The position numbers were made by a program, and so were the translations under genes. Positions 52,960-61,152 of a stretch of 64,000 bases of DNA are shown piece after piece. The stretch's first letter is position 1; every line of letters starts with the position of its first letter. The stretch covers positions 1 to 64,000 of the forward strand of contig JALFGI010000027.1 of NCBI GenBank assembly GCA_022777455.1. The letters are read 5' to 3'. This stretch comes from Clostridiales bacterium (GTDB lineage Bacteria > Bacillota_A > Clostridia > Oscillospirales > Oscillospiraceae). The notes beneath the pieces were generated by a model. The model was not told where the DNA came from, did not search any database, and saw only the letters and a list, made by a program, of their open reading frames with translations.

Positions 52960-54648
52960 TTATGCCGGAAAATAGCTGATTGCAAAATGAACCATTTCCT
53001 TAATGGACGAAATGTTGATGATTGCCAATGCGACAGCGGCACAGATGCTGAGTGCCGGAAGGATAAATCGGGTATTCAGTTTGCTTTCCAGCTTCTCAAC
53101 CAACTGGAACAGAAGCACAAGAAATGCCCAGCCAAAATACAGGGTATACAGAACAAGGCCATTTTCTGTTGTACCCCAGCCAAAAAGCAGGAGGATTACG
53201 GCGGAAAAGCCAACCCATCCAATGGCAACCAAGCTGCTTTTTTTGTCCCGATTCCAAATTGCGCTGACCACGGCCAGCAGCAAAATGACAACACCAATGA
53301 AATTGATGCCTGTTGGTTCATTTAACTGCCAGGAAATATGTCCCCATGCTGTTGGGTCCACGCCTGCGTTCGGGGCGGCGATGCAATCACGGATGAATTC
53401 CGTATACTGAAAGACCTTGTCCATCAGAGTTATCTCATAGCCGGAGAGGTATGAATAGAGGGATATTTTTTGTGTCAGATTGAAAATAACATCGAAGCGA
53501 CAAAATACCAGCATCAGAGCAACGAATCCCACCCCGTAGCGCACCATCTCCATGAACCATTCCCGGAAACATTTCACGGGAGGTTTCCCGGGCATTAACG
53601 GCAAAAGAACCATACTGGTGATCAAAGTGCCCCCGGCTCCGTAAAATGCCATTCGGTTTGGCTGATCTTCCAGAATCAGATACATGCAAAAAGCTACCCA
53701 GAAATAAGCGACAATATATTGTTCCATCATGAGGGAGAACAGCATGTGCGGGTAAGTAAGAGAGGCCAGCAGCATAAAACAAATCCGTTTTATCGAGTCC
53801 AGCTTCATCATTTTGGCCAGCATAAAGTGGGCAGCGAAGAGCATGACAATTTGCACGCTGTTCATCAGGATGGCCAGTCCGGTGGCATCCGCTCCAATCA
53901 GTTTTCCGATGAGATAGGGGATGCCAATGAACGGTGCAGCAAACACAGCGAACAAGGGCTGACGAAGATCGTTTTCCGGATTGGTCAGTGACAAATAAGC
54001 ATTTTCTTTTACCAAGAGTGGAGAATCTCCGGTATATATGGCACCGCAAACGATACCGACGGTAAATTCGGTTTCATAAAAGGCTTCCGTCTGCATGAAA
54101 ACTGCGGTCATCATTCCCAGGGCAAGCACGATCAGCAGGCCATATGCAATCCATTCCGTTGTAGTAACGCCGCCAAAGAACCCGGACGCAGAAACGATTT
54201 TTAGCATTTTTTCCCAAAACAACAGCACGAAGAAATACACAAAGAAAACTGCATCCACCGCGGCAAGTATGCTCCCGATTTTTGACAAATCAAGCAGCAT
54301 TGGATATTGGGCCAGCAGTGCCTGAGACTTGGGGGAGAGAAGCAAGGCTTCAATAAACGCATCTAGTTCGCCCCAACAGATACCGGCTGCCGTCAGAATG
54401 GACACCACCTGGAGCCAGATTGTTTTTTTCTTACCATATGCCCAGATGGATGGAATCTGGGAAGAAATGATGATCGCCGCGATAAACGCAATCGGTATTC
54501 CAAGAAAATATCCCAGATTCAGTCTGACGTTGATGAAGAAAAAACCCATTGCGGAAAGGGGAAAATACCAATTCTTTTTAAGATTCGCAATGATCGCAGA
54601 CTTTCGCCGCTCCGGGAGCTTTGCCATCAACAAGCTGCTAATTTTCAT
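52960..54648 (-). CDS. Large multi-pass membrane protein, probable GT-C glycosyltransferase
   Basis: A 562-residue protein with about twelve hydrophobic helices and an extracytoplasmic loop between the sixth and seventh containing EAFYETEFTVG and GAIYTGDSPLLVKENAYLSL, which sits where GT-C enzymes have their catalytic acidic residues. No soluble domain. I infer transfer of sugars from polyprenyl-phosphate donors; the match to a named family is not certain. ATG 54648 has GAGG 7 bases upstream. It is upstream of and 11 bases from the UbiA-family gene, whose product could supply the donor. Confidence 0.55.
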   Translation of the reverse strand: MKISSLLMAKLPERRKSAIIANLKKNWYFPLSAMGFFFINVRLNLGYFLGIPIAFIAAIIISSQIPSIWAYGKKKTIWLQVVSILTAAGICWGELDAFIEALLLSPKSQALLAQYPMLLDLSKIGSILAAVDAVFFVYFFVLLFWEKMLKIVSASGFFGGVTTTEWIAYGLLIVLALGMMTAVFMQTEAFYETEFTVGIVCGAIYTGDSPLLVKENAYLSLTNPENDLRQPLFAVFAAPFIGIPYLIGKLIGADATGLAILMNSVQIVMLFAAHFMLAKMMKLDSIKRICFMLLASLTYPHMLFSLMMEQYIVAYFWVAFCMYLILEDQPNRMAFYGAGGTLITSMVLLPLMPGKPPVKCFREWFMEMVRYGVGFVALMLVFCRFDVIFNLTQKISLYSYLSGYEITLMDKVFQYTEFIRDCIAAPNAGVDPTAWGHISWQLNEPTGINFIGVVILLLAVVSAIWNRDKKSSLVAIGWVGFSAVILLLFGWGTTENGLVLYTLYFGWAFLVLLFQLVEKLESKLNTRFILPALSICAAVALAIINISSIKEMVHFAISYFPA

Positions 54649-54764
54649 GACATTTCCTCAAACCTTTTTTCGTATTGATGTAAAATCAGGTATTTCACCC
54701 TTTTTCTAACTTATTATAACACATCAGCCATTGGCAGTCCAGCCAAAAAATTTTGGGGGATCCA

Positions 54765-54794
54765 TGCAATGAACGCTGGTCTTTTACGCCTATA
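54765..54794 (+). promoter_or_regulatory. Weak ECF-type promoter candidate before the ECF sigma gene
   Basis: TGCAAT (54765-54770), 16 bases, CGCCTATA (54787-54794). The -10 differs by one base from CGTCTATA at 27734; the -35 is a poor match to TGTGAC. It would fit autoregulation but is not strong. Confidence 0.3.
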
Positions 54795-54843
54795 CAAGTG
54801 AACCCCTTTGTTATAGAATAGAAAAATTACTGGAGGTGATTCC

Positions 54844-55398
54844 TTGGAGGATCAGGGTATCATAGCATTGTTTTTTGACCGGTCAGAACAGGCCATCGAG
54901 GAAACAGACAAGAAGTACGGCGGGTACTGCTACAGTATCGCTTACAACATTCTCTCCAACCGGGAGGATTCGGAGGAAAGCGTCAGCGATACATATTTGT
55001 CGGCGTGGAATACGATTCCGCCCCGACGTCCCAACTTTCTGAGCGCTTTTCTTGCCAAAATGACCCGGCACATTTCCATTGACCGCTGGCGCAAGCGCAG
55101 CGCAAAAAAGCGAGGCGGAGGGGAGATCATTCTGGCCCTGGAAGAACTGGAAGACTGCGTGGACAGCAGCAGTGCGGAAACGGAATATGAGAAAAAAGAA
55201 TTATCAAGGGTTCTCAATCAATTTTTATCCTCTCTTCCGGAGACAGAGCGGAATGTGTTCCTGTGTCGGTACTGGTATCTGGATTCCATCCAGACCATTT
55301 CCGAGGTTTCCGGTTTCAGTCAGAGCAAGGTGACTTCCATGCTCCAGCGGCTTCGTGGGAAACTGCGAAAGAAGCTCAGCGAGGAGGGATATGTATGA
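54844..55398 (+). CDS. ECF-family RNA polymerase sigma factor
   Basis: A 184-residue sigma-70 family protein with only regions 2 and 4. Region 2 includes DKKYGGYCYSIAYNILSNREDSEESVSDTYLSAWN; region 4 is LSSLPETERNVFLCRYWYLDSIQTISEVSGFSQSKVTSMLQRLRGKLR (named in part), with a helix-turn-helix. It would direct RNA polymerase to envelope-stress-type promoters. TTG 54844 is preceded by a perfect GGAGGTGATT. Its stop overlaps the start of the next gene (ATGA), the usual arrangement for a sigma/anti-sigma pair. Confidence 0.92.
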   Translation: MEDQGIIALFFDRSEQAIEETDKKYGGYCYSIAYNILSNREDSEESVSDTYLSAWNTIPPRRPNFLSAFLAKMTRHISIDRWRKRSAKKRGGGEIILALEELEDCVDSSSAETEYEKKELSRVLNQFLSSLPETERNVFLCRYWYLDSIQTISEVSGFSQSKVTSMLQRLRGKLRKKLSEEGYV

Positions 55399-56993
55399 AA
55401 GCAATGGATTTGCTGGTTGGCTTTGGAAGCGTAAAGGATTCTTATGTGATCGGAGCGGAAGAATTCCGTCAGGGGAAGCAGAAAGCGCAGATCAAACGGC
55501 TATCCACATGGAAAGCATGGCTGATCGCCGCTGTGATTGCGCTGATGCTGCTTTTCGTAGGCTGCGCGGTGGTGTATGTTCTCAGACTACAGGACATGAG
55601 GGTTGGTGAGAAAACCATCACACAGGAAGCGTGGTATGGCCCAGCGGGAGAGTATGTGCCGCCCACAGAGTGGGTCAGTACTCAGCTGTCCCTGCAAGGG
55701 TATAACAGCAGTCCAGAGCAGTTAGCTCTGCGGGAGTGGTTGGATTTTCAAGCGCAGTATGACACGGATTATACTTTGCTGAATGAAAACAATCACAATG
55801 AATCCGGTGTCCAAGATCAATACTATATCACCTATGACTGTTACACCTTTGAAATGATGGACAAGCTCAACGAAATCCTGGATAAGTATAACCTGAAGCC
55901 TTTGGGTGCTTGGATCTTTTTTCAGAGATGGGAAACACCTCTTTTCTATGAAGCATTGCAGCTTGACAGCCTGTGCTGCCCGGATGCGGATGTAGAGAGA
56001 ATGGCTGGCTACTTTTCCCCGGAGGGCTCCTTCCACACAGAATTCTCGCAAACATTGGAGGGGGAGCGGGAGGATCGGATCGTAACCTATACCTACGCAA
56101 AAAATCAGTATTTTTATCCTTACTATTTCTCAATAGGAAATATTGAGCTTTGGGAGCAGTGGCATTACACCACCGCAGACGGAACGGATGTTCTGCTTGC
56201 CACTTATGAGAATGCCCTTATTATTATCTGTAACTGCGGGAATGGATTCATCCACATATCCACAGAAAACAATATGCCAAATTCCCCTTACGAGAATACT
56301 GCTGAGCCAATGACCCGGCAGGAGGCGGAGGAAATTGCGGATTCCTTCAACTATTCCATTCACCCACAGCCCTGCACACCCGCCGAAGTGGAGGCGATGC
56401 GCGGGGACTATCCGATGCCGGAAAAACAGACAAGTCCCTATATTGGTTTCAGAATCACACTAGATGGGAGATGGTTCCCACGAGAGGAAATCGCCGACAC
56501 CTTTGAACACTATATCGACTTTCTTTTAGCTAACTCCCCGAATGCGGAGGAATTGGAGTATTGCATTGTGGATTTAGACAGCGACGGTGAACAGGAAATC
56601 ATTGTTAGCCGGCATGATACTGGAAGAATCTCACAGATTATCAAAATGGACTACGCTGATCCGGATTCCGAAAAGAAAGAAGTATCTTACCGCTATCTCA
56701 ACGGATATATCTATGACGGTCCGGTACTTGAAAGCATTGACGAACTGGAATACGATGACTGTACTCTGATAAACCACTTTTACAGAGATTGTAGCGGCAA
56801 TCTGATCGAGTATCTTCGGTATAATACGGCAACAAAGATGTGGGAAAGAGAAACTTCGCCGGAAAACCCTGATATCGAAATGTGGGTGCCAATTACAGGA
56901 TCGGAAGCTAAGGCTATTCAGAATGTGTACACGCCAATTTCATTTGATATGAAACCACTCAGCCAGTTTTCGATGAATAAATGCTTCGATTAA
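55395..56993 (+). CDS. Probable anti-sigma factor with a large external domain
   Basis: A 532-residue type II membrane protein: cytoplasmic N terminus (residues 1-40, MDLLVGFGSVKDSYVIGAEE), one helix at 41-63, and a 470-residue external part. The N terminus resembles the short sigma-binding segment of clostridial anti-sigma proteins, and the gene overlaps the sigma gene by four bases. The external part is aromatic/acidic and ends with a calcium-loop-like VDLDSDGEQEIIVSR at 392-406. I do not recognise its fold. It probably senses an external signal and releases the sigma factor; ligand unknown. Confidence 0.72.
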   Translation: MKAMDLLVGFGSVKDSYVIGAEEFRQGKQKAQIKRLSTWKAWLIAAVIALMLLFVGCAVVYVLRLQDMRVGEKTITQEAWYGPAGEYVPPTEWVSTQLSLQGYNSSPEQLALREWLDFQAQYDTDYTLLNENNHNESGVQDQYYITYDCYTFEMMDKLNEILDKYNLKPLGAWIFFQRWETPLFYEALQLDSLCCPDADVERMAGYFSPEGSFHTEFSQTLEGEREDRIVTYTYAKNQYFYPYYFSIGNIELWEQWHYTTADGTDVLLATYENALIIICNCGNGFIHISTENNMPNSPYENTAEPMTRQEAEEIADSFNYSIHPQPCTPAEVEAMRGDYPMPEKQTSPYIGFRITLDGRWFPREEIADTFEHYIDFLLANSPNAEELEYCIVDLDSDGEQEIIVSRHDTGRISQIIKMDYADPDSEKKEVSYRYLNGYIYDGPVLESIDELEYDDCTLINHFYRDCSGNLIEYLRYNTATKMWERETSPENPDIEMWVPITGSEAKAIQNVYTPISFDMKPLSQFSMNKCFD

Positions 56994-57083
56994 GACTTCC
57001 TTAATTTATGACGCCTTACCTCGAATTCTGATGGATGATGTGATATAATAAAGAATAAGCTGAGAAAGGGAAGTGGTTTATCC

Positions 57084-57911
57084 ATGAAAAAGAAATCTGT
57101 GCTGGCCGTTATTGCTTTGCTTGTGGCAGTGGTGCTGTGTGCCTGTACGCCGCAATCCGGGCCAATGGATACGGTGGAAGCAACAGGCCAGACGACGGCG
57201 ATCTTGGAAAGTACCGTTGAGACGGAAATACCCCAGACTTCTGCCGATACGGTTCAGAATGAATTTCAGTGGCAGGATACGCCGACACACAACGCGTTCC
57301 GCAGAACATTGAAAACCATCCATGATAATCTGTATTTTCCGAATCTGGAGAATCCCGTTCAAATTGATTTGTGGGAACCGGGGACAATTGAGGATGAAAT
57401 GTTTGCGGTTCTGGATGTGGACGGAGACGGGGAAGAGGAATTGCTGGTCAGAATTTCCAACACCTACGTGGCCGCATCGTGCGTGGTGATCTATGGATAT
57501 CATCAAAGCCTGGACGATGTGCAGAAGGAAGCCTACACCGGATTTTTAGCGAAATTCTATCCTGGAATGATTCGGGTTGATGCCTCTCACAATCACGGTC
57601 ACGCGGGGGACGTTCTCTGGCCCTACAGCATATTGACTTATGATGAGCAGAAGGATGCCTATCAGGATGCGTTCTATGTGGACGCCTGGAGTAAGGAAAT
57701 AGCCGATTACGATGCCTATCTGGAAATGGCCTATCCGGAGGATGTCGATACCGACCATGAAGGTTTTGTATACCTGATTACGGAGAATGGCCAGCAGCGA
57801 ATCATCAATCGGCAGGATTACGAAGCGTGGGAGGCGGAAATGTTTGCCCAGAAGGAACCGCTGACCATTCCCTGGCAGAAGATGACCGCAGAAAATATTG
57901 GTTTGGAATAA
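57084..57911 (+). CDS. Lipoprotein with a calcium-loop-like motif
   Basis: A 275-residue lipoprotein: signal MKKKSVLAVIALLVAVVLCAC with lipobox LCAC, a Thr/Glu-rich linker, then a folded domain containing LDVDGDGEEELLVRI (residues 110-124), close to the VDLDSDGEQEIIV motif of the preceding protein. Family not recognised. A weak -10 (TATAAT 57044-57049) is present 35 bases before the start, so it may be transcribed separately or with the sigma operon. GAAAGGGAAG precedes the ATG. Likely an external partner or target of the sigma system; this is inference. Confidence 0.7.
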   Translation: MKKKSVLAVIALLVAVVLCACTPQSGPMDTVEATGQTTAILESTVETEIPQTSADTVQNEFQWQDTPTHNAFRRTLKTIHDNLYFPNLENPVQIDLWEPGTIEDEMFAVLDVDGDGEEELLVRISNTYVAASCVVIYGYHQSLDDVQKEAYTGFLAKFYPGMIRVDASHNHGHAGDVLWPYSILTYDEQKDAYQDAFYVDAWSKEIADYDAYLEMAYPEDVDTDHEGFVYLITENGQQRIINRQDYEAWEAEMFAQKEPLTIPWQKMTAENIGLE

Positions 57912-57921
57912 ACTCAAAAAA

Positions 57922-57947
57922 CAGCCGCTGCCTTCTGGCAGCGGCTG
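57922..57947. terminator. Bidirectional terminator between the lipoprotein gene and pfkA
   Basis: CAGCCGCTGCC (57922-57932) pairs with GGCAGCGGCTG (57937-57947); A-run on the left gives a T-run for pfkA on the minus strand. Confidence 0.85.
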
Positions 57948-57975
57948 AAGTGATATGAAGCTGAAGTGATATGAA
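57944..57975. repeat. 16-bp perfect tandem duplication
   Basis: GCTGAAGTGATATGAA occurs twice in succession (57944-57959 and 57960-57975) just beyond the pfkA stop codon. It includes the last bases of the terminator hairpin. Probably a local slippage product. Confidence 0.7.
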
Positions 57976-57990
57976 AAGGGGAGAGAAGGT

Positions 57991-58962
57991 TCAGATTCCG
58001 GTCATGGCGGCCAGCACATCCACTTCCATCTGCTGAATACCCTTCTTCATGGCCAGGCCTTCATCGATGTCCACATCGGAGAAGGAGCCATCGTGGGTGC
58101 AGATGATGCGGTTGGTTTTTCCGGCCAACAGCAGCTCCACAGCCAAGTAACCCATCTTGGTAGCATTGACACGATCACGACCGGTGGGGGTGCCGCCACG
58201 CTGAATATGGCCAAGAACGGTCACGCGAGGATCGAGATCGATGGCTTCTTTAATCTTTGCGGCGATGTCGGAGGCGGAACCCGCGCCTTCTGCCACCACG
58301 ATCATGTAGTGAGTAAAACCGTTGAAACGAGCCTGGCGAATCTTCTCAATCACGTCACGTTCAAAATCGATGGGCTCTTCGGGAACCAAAACGGCAGTGG
58401 CGCCGCAGGCCAGGCCTACGTACATGGCCAGGTAACCGGCATTGCGGCCCATGACCTCAACGACAGAGCAACGCTCATGAGACTGCATGGTATCCCGGAG
58501 CTTATCAATACACTCAATGGCTGTGTTGGCAGCAGTATCGAAACCGATGCAGTAATTGGTGCAGCTAATGTCGTTATCAATGGTTCCGGGGATACCGATC
58601 ACATTGATGCCGTATTTGCTAAGCGCTTTGGCACCGCGGAAGGTACCGTCACCGCCGATGGCAATGATGCTGTCTAAGCCAAGGAATTTGCAGGTGGAAA
58701 CAGCCTTGCGCTGGCCTTCTTCGGTCATAAACTCCTTGCTGCGGGCAGTGTAGAGGATCGTACCACCGCGATTGATGGTGTGTGCGACGCTCTTTTCATC
58801 CAGACGGATAATATCGCCTGAGATCAGACCATTCCAGCCTCGGCGGATACCATAGCATTCAATTCCGTGGTAAATCGCGGTTCGGACAACTGCGCGGACA
58901 CAGGGATTCATTCCGGGCGCGTCTCCGCCGCTGGTAAGTACACCAATTCTTTTAACACCCAT
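57991..58962 (-). CDS. pfkA: ATP-dependent 6-phosphofructokinase
   Basis: A 323-residue enzyme: GVLTSGGDAPGMNPCVRAVV, IAIGGDGTFRGA (GGDGT, ATP-type rather than PPi-type GGDDT), PGTIDNDISCT with the catalytic Asp, and EVMGRNAGYLA and GHIQRGGTPTGRDR. It catalyses the committed step of glycolysis. AGGAGG lies before the ATG. Single gene. Confidence 0.97.
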   Translation of the reverse strand: MGVKRIGVLTSGGDAPGMNPCVRAVVRTAIYHGIECYGIRRGWNGLISGDIIRLDEKSVAHTINRGGTILYTARSKEFMTEEGQRKAVSTCKFLGLDSIIAIGGDGTFRGAKALSKYGINVIGIPGTIDNDISCTNYCIGFDTAANTAIECIDKLRDTMQSHERCSVVEVMGRNAGYLAMYVGLACGATAVLVPEEPIDFERDVIEKIRQARFNGFTHYMIVVAEGAGSASDIAAKIKEAIDLDPRVTVLGHIQRGGTPTGRDRVNATKMGYLAVELLLAGKTNRIICTHDGSFSDVDIDEGLAMKKGIQQMEVDVLAAMTGI

Positions 58963-59118
58963 GATGTTTACCTCCTGAGTTTTTATTTCAGATAGTTATA
59001 TTTTACAGTTTGCGACACTAAAAGTAAAGAAAAATTTTTGAAACTCAACAAGGAAAAAACATATTTCTCTTTTCAATTTGGAATTGATGATGGGAATTAT
59101 TTCATCATTTTTGAGTGA

Positions 59119-59244
59119 GAACAGGCAAGGCGGGCGCTGAATCAAAGCAGCCCCAGCATCACGCTGATCTATGCCATGGCTGACCAGCAGCTTGCTGCCA
59201 AAAACAGGCGGCGTCGTAGCCGTTCCGGTCGAAAAATCTGTTGA
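59119..59244 (+). pseudogene. Short coding-like remnant in a gene-free stretch
   Basis: One open frame of 41 codons without a start or ribosome-binding site reads ...ALNQSSPSITLIYAMADQQLA and ends with a basic tail RRRRSRSGRK. Its composition is unlike the AT-rich surroundings and looks like the end of a lost gene. I cannot name the family. Confidence 0.3.
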
Positions 59245-59270
59245 CATGTAGGGCGGCTATGTGATAGGAT
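59241..59270 (+). promoter_or_regulatory. Candidate promoter with no clear gene
   Basis: TTGACA (59241-59246), 18 bases, TAGGAT (59265-59270), followed by GAAAGGAGGAAGGG near 59291-59304 but no reading frame of useful length; a hairpin CAGTGG/CCACTG with T-run near 59347-59372 could end a short RNA. Confidence 0.35.
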
Positions 59271-59383
59271 GGATGAGCACAATCTGAGGAAAGGAGGAAG
59301 GGTCACGAAAGGCCAACGACACAACAACCAGTATTTTGTTGAGTTCAGTGGGGAGCCACCACTGATATTTTTTGCGAGCCGCT

Positions 59384-59436
59384 GAACGCAACAAAATAAA
59401 AATTTTGTTGCGTTCGGAGCACACTTGTGCTATAAT
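59384..59436 (+). promoter_or_regulatory. 14-bp inverted repeat and promoter facing the GNAT gene's antisense strand
   Basis: GAACGCAACAAAAT (59384-59397) and ATTTTGTTGCGTTC (59402-59415) are perfect inverted copies. TTGCGT (59408-59413), 17 bases and TATAAT (59431-59436) form a promoter reading rightward, antisense to the GNAT gene. AGCACA/TGTGCT forms another small palindrome between them. Confidence 0.4.
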
Positions 59437-59454
59437 ATCATTGAAATCAATGAA

Positions 59455-59961
59455 TCACTCTTGGGCACGCGGATTATGATGCTTCTGGCGGATCCAGGTT
59501 TCTTTATCACATCTGTAATACACGAACTGCTCATCGCTGTGGGTTTCCTGAAATCCGACCTTTTCCAAAACGTGCTGGCTGCGTCTGTTTTTGTGAATGA
59601 CATCTGCAAATACTGTCTGAAGGCCTAATGTGTAAAATGCGTAATCCAGTGCCAGAAATTCTGCACGGGTTCCGTAGCCGTGGTTCTTAAAGACGTCATT
59701 CTTCATGTGTATGCTAAGGGTTCCTTTTTCTGCGTCAAGGTCTTTCAAAATGATCTCACCGATGGGTTCCTGCCCCAGCATGATCGCCAGATGAATTCGG
59801 TTCAGTTTCTTCTGCCGTTCCCATCGGGCATCCACATCTGCTTCACAATATATATACTTTGAAAAGCAATTCATGTCCGAACATATGTCCGGGTCATTTG
59901 TGAAGTCCTGAAAAAGCCGACGATGCAGTTTCTTCGTCATTTTACACAAATATATGTTCAT
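59455..59961 (-). CDS. GNAT family N-acetyltransferase (RimJ/RimL-like)
   Basis: A 168-residue enzyme: IHLAIMLGQEPIGEIILKDLD, the acetyl-CoA loop KNHGYGTRAEFLAL, and VFADVIHKNRRSQHVLEKVGFQE, which is the pattern of RimJ/RimL-type acetyltransferases. Substrate unknown. The ATG at 59961 has AAAGGA 10 bases upstream; an ATG seven codons later is possible. Divergent from the adjacent recombinase gene. Confidence 0.82.
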   Translation of the reverse strand: MNIYLCKMTKKLHRRLFQDFTNDPDICSDMNCFSKYIYCEADVDARWERQKKLNRIHLAIMLGQEPIGEIILKDLDAEKGTLSIHMKNDVFKNHGYGTRAEFLALDYAFYTLGLQTVFADVIHKNRRSQHVLEKVGFQETHSDEQFVYYRCDKETWIRQKHHNPRAQE

Positions 59962-59992
59962 AATACTATATTCCTTTCACAGGAGGATTTCT

Positions 59993-61009
59993 ATGCAGCG
60001 CTATCATGATTGCCCGCAGATTTTGCGGGAGTTTTTGATCTATCATGAAACCATCAAGGGGCAGTCTCCTTTGACGATTTCGGAATACTATTTGGATTTG
60101 AGGATGTTTCTGCGATTCATCAAGCTGATGCGCAACGATATGCCAATCAATACAGATTTGGAAACAATCAATATAAAAGATGTGGATTTGAATTTTATCC
60201 GCGGCATTGATACCAGTGAAATATTTGATTTTCTCTCCTATTTGGCCAATGACCGTGCCATCAATCCGGAAAATCCAGCGCCCGATTATGGGATTTCGGC
60301 TTCTGCCAGGGCTCGTAAACTGTCTGCCATCAAATCCTTTTATAAATATTTAACAGTGCGTACCAAGCAGCTCACTGAGAATCCGGTTGCGGATTTGGAA
60401 TATCCCAAGCTACGGAAGAGCCTGCCAAAATATCTGACCATGGAGCAGTCTGCTGCCCTGCTTCAGGCAGTTTCCGGGCCAAACGAAAAGCGGGATTATG
60501 CGATTCTGATGTTATTTCTGAATTGTGGAATCCGGCGCAGTGAATTGGTTGGGTTGAATTTAACAGATGTATACGAAGATCGCATTCGAGTAGTCGGCAA
60601 AGGAAACAAAGAACGGTTTGTCTATTTTGGTTCTGCCTGTCGAAAAGCGATTGACGCCTACATCCCCATTCGGAACAAACAGGTCCTGACGGACAACAAA
60701 GCGCTTTTTGGCTCCCGGGACAACAATCGGATCAGCGTTACAGCGGTTCATCGTCTGGTGAAGAAAGCACTGATGCAGGCAGGATTGGATTCTACCCAGT
60801 TTTCGGCTCATAAACTTCGTCACACAGCGGCAACCATGATGCTCTCCGGAGGCGTTGATGTGAAGACGGTTCAAGAGGTTCTGGGCCACGAAAACCTGAA
60901 TACGACTCAGATCTATACCCATATTGAGAATACGGAACTGAAAATTGCGGCAGAGGCGAATCCGCTTTCAAAGTTAGATTTTTCTGATAAAGGCGATAAC
61001 AACGAATGA
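59993..61009 (+). CDS. xerC: Tyrosine recombinase (XerC-like)
   Basis: A 338-residue recombinase: N-terminal DNA-binding domain (GQSPLTISEYYLDLRMFLRFI), catalytic Arg in NCGIRRSELVG, Lys in GKGNKERFVYF, HKLRH, GHENLN and the nucleophile Tyr in QIYTHI. It pairs plausibly with the XerD-like enzyme at 51079 for dimer resolution, but it is slightly longer than usual and lies beside degraded sequence, so an element-derived integrase cannot be excluded. AGGAGG is 6 bases before ATG 59993. Confidence 0.85.
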   Translation: MQRYHDCPQILREFLIYHETIKGQSPLTISEYYLDLRMFLRFIKLMRNDMPINTDLETINIKDVDLNFIRGIDTSEIFDFLSYLANDRAINPENPAPDYGISASARARKLSAIKSFYKYLTVRTKQLTENPVADLEYPKLRKSLPKYLTMEQSAALLQAVSGPNEKRDYAILMLFLNCGIRRSELVGLNLTDVYEDRIRVVGKGNKERFVYFGSACRKAIDAYIPIRNKQVLTDNKALFGSRDNNRISVTAVHRLVKKALMQAGLDSTQFSAHKLRHTAATMMLSGGVDVKTVQEVLGHENLNTTQIYTHIENTELKIAAEANPLSKLDFSDKGDNNE

Positions 61010-61074
61010 GTTGATGGAACATACAGCCAGATATTTCAATTTTTTAGGTTTGATTTGACTCAAATTGTTTCTGC

Positions 61075-61102
61075 TTGATTTCTGCAAAAAGTACGTTATA
61101 AT
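61075..61102 (+). promoter_or_regulatory. Sigma-A promoter of the HTH gene
   Basis: TTGATT (61075-61080), 16 bases, TATAAT (61097-61102). Confidence 0.65.
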
Positions 61103-61152
61103 TAGAGTTGCAACCGACTGTTGACAAAATCTGCATGGATTGAGGCGATATA

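Noticed and set aside
58996..59247. 83-codon minus-strand frame upstream of pfkA
   Set aside because: No ribosome-binding site, unusual composition and AT-rich end; the opposite-strand remnant reads more like protein.
59993..61009. Recombinase and neighbours considered as a prophage or integrative element
   Set aside because: No structural, replication or excision genes are adjacent and flanking genes are core; the protein fits chromosomal XerC.
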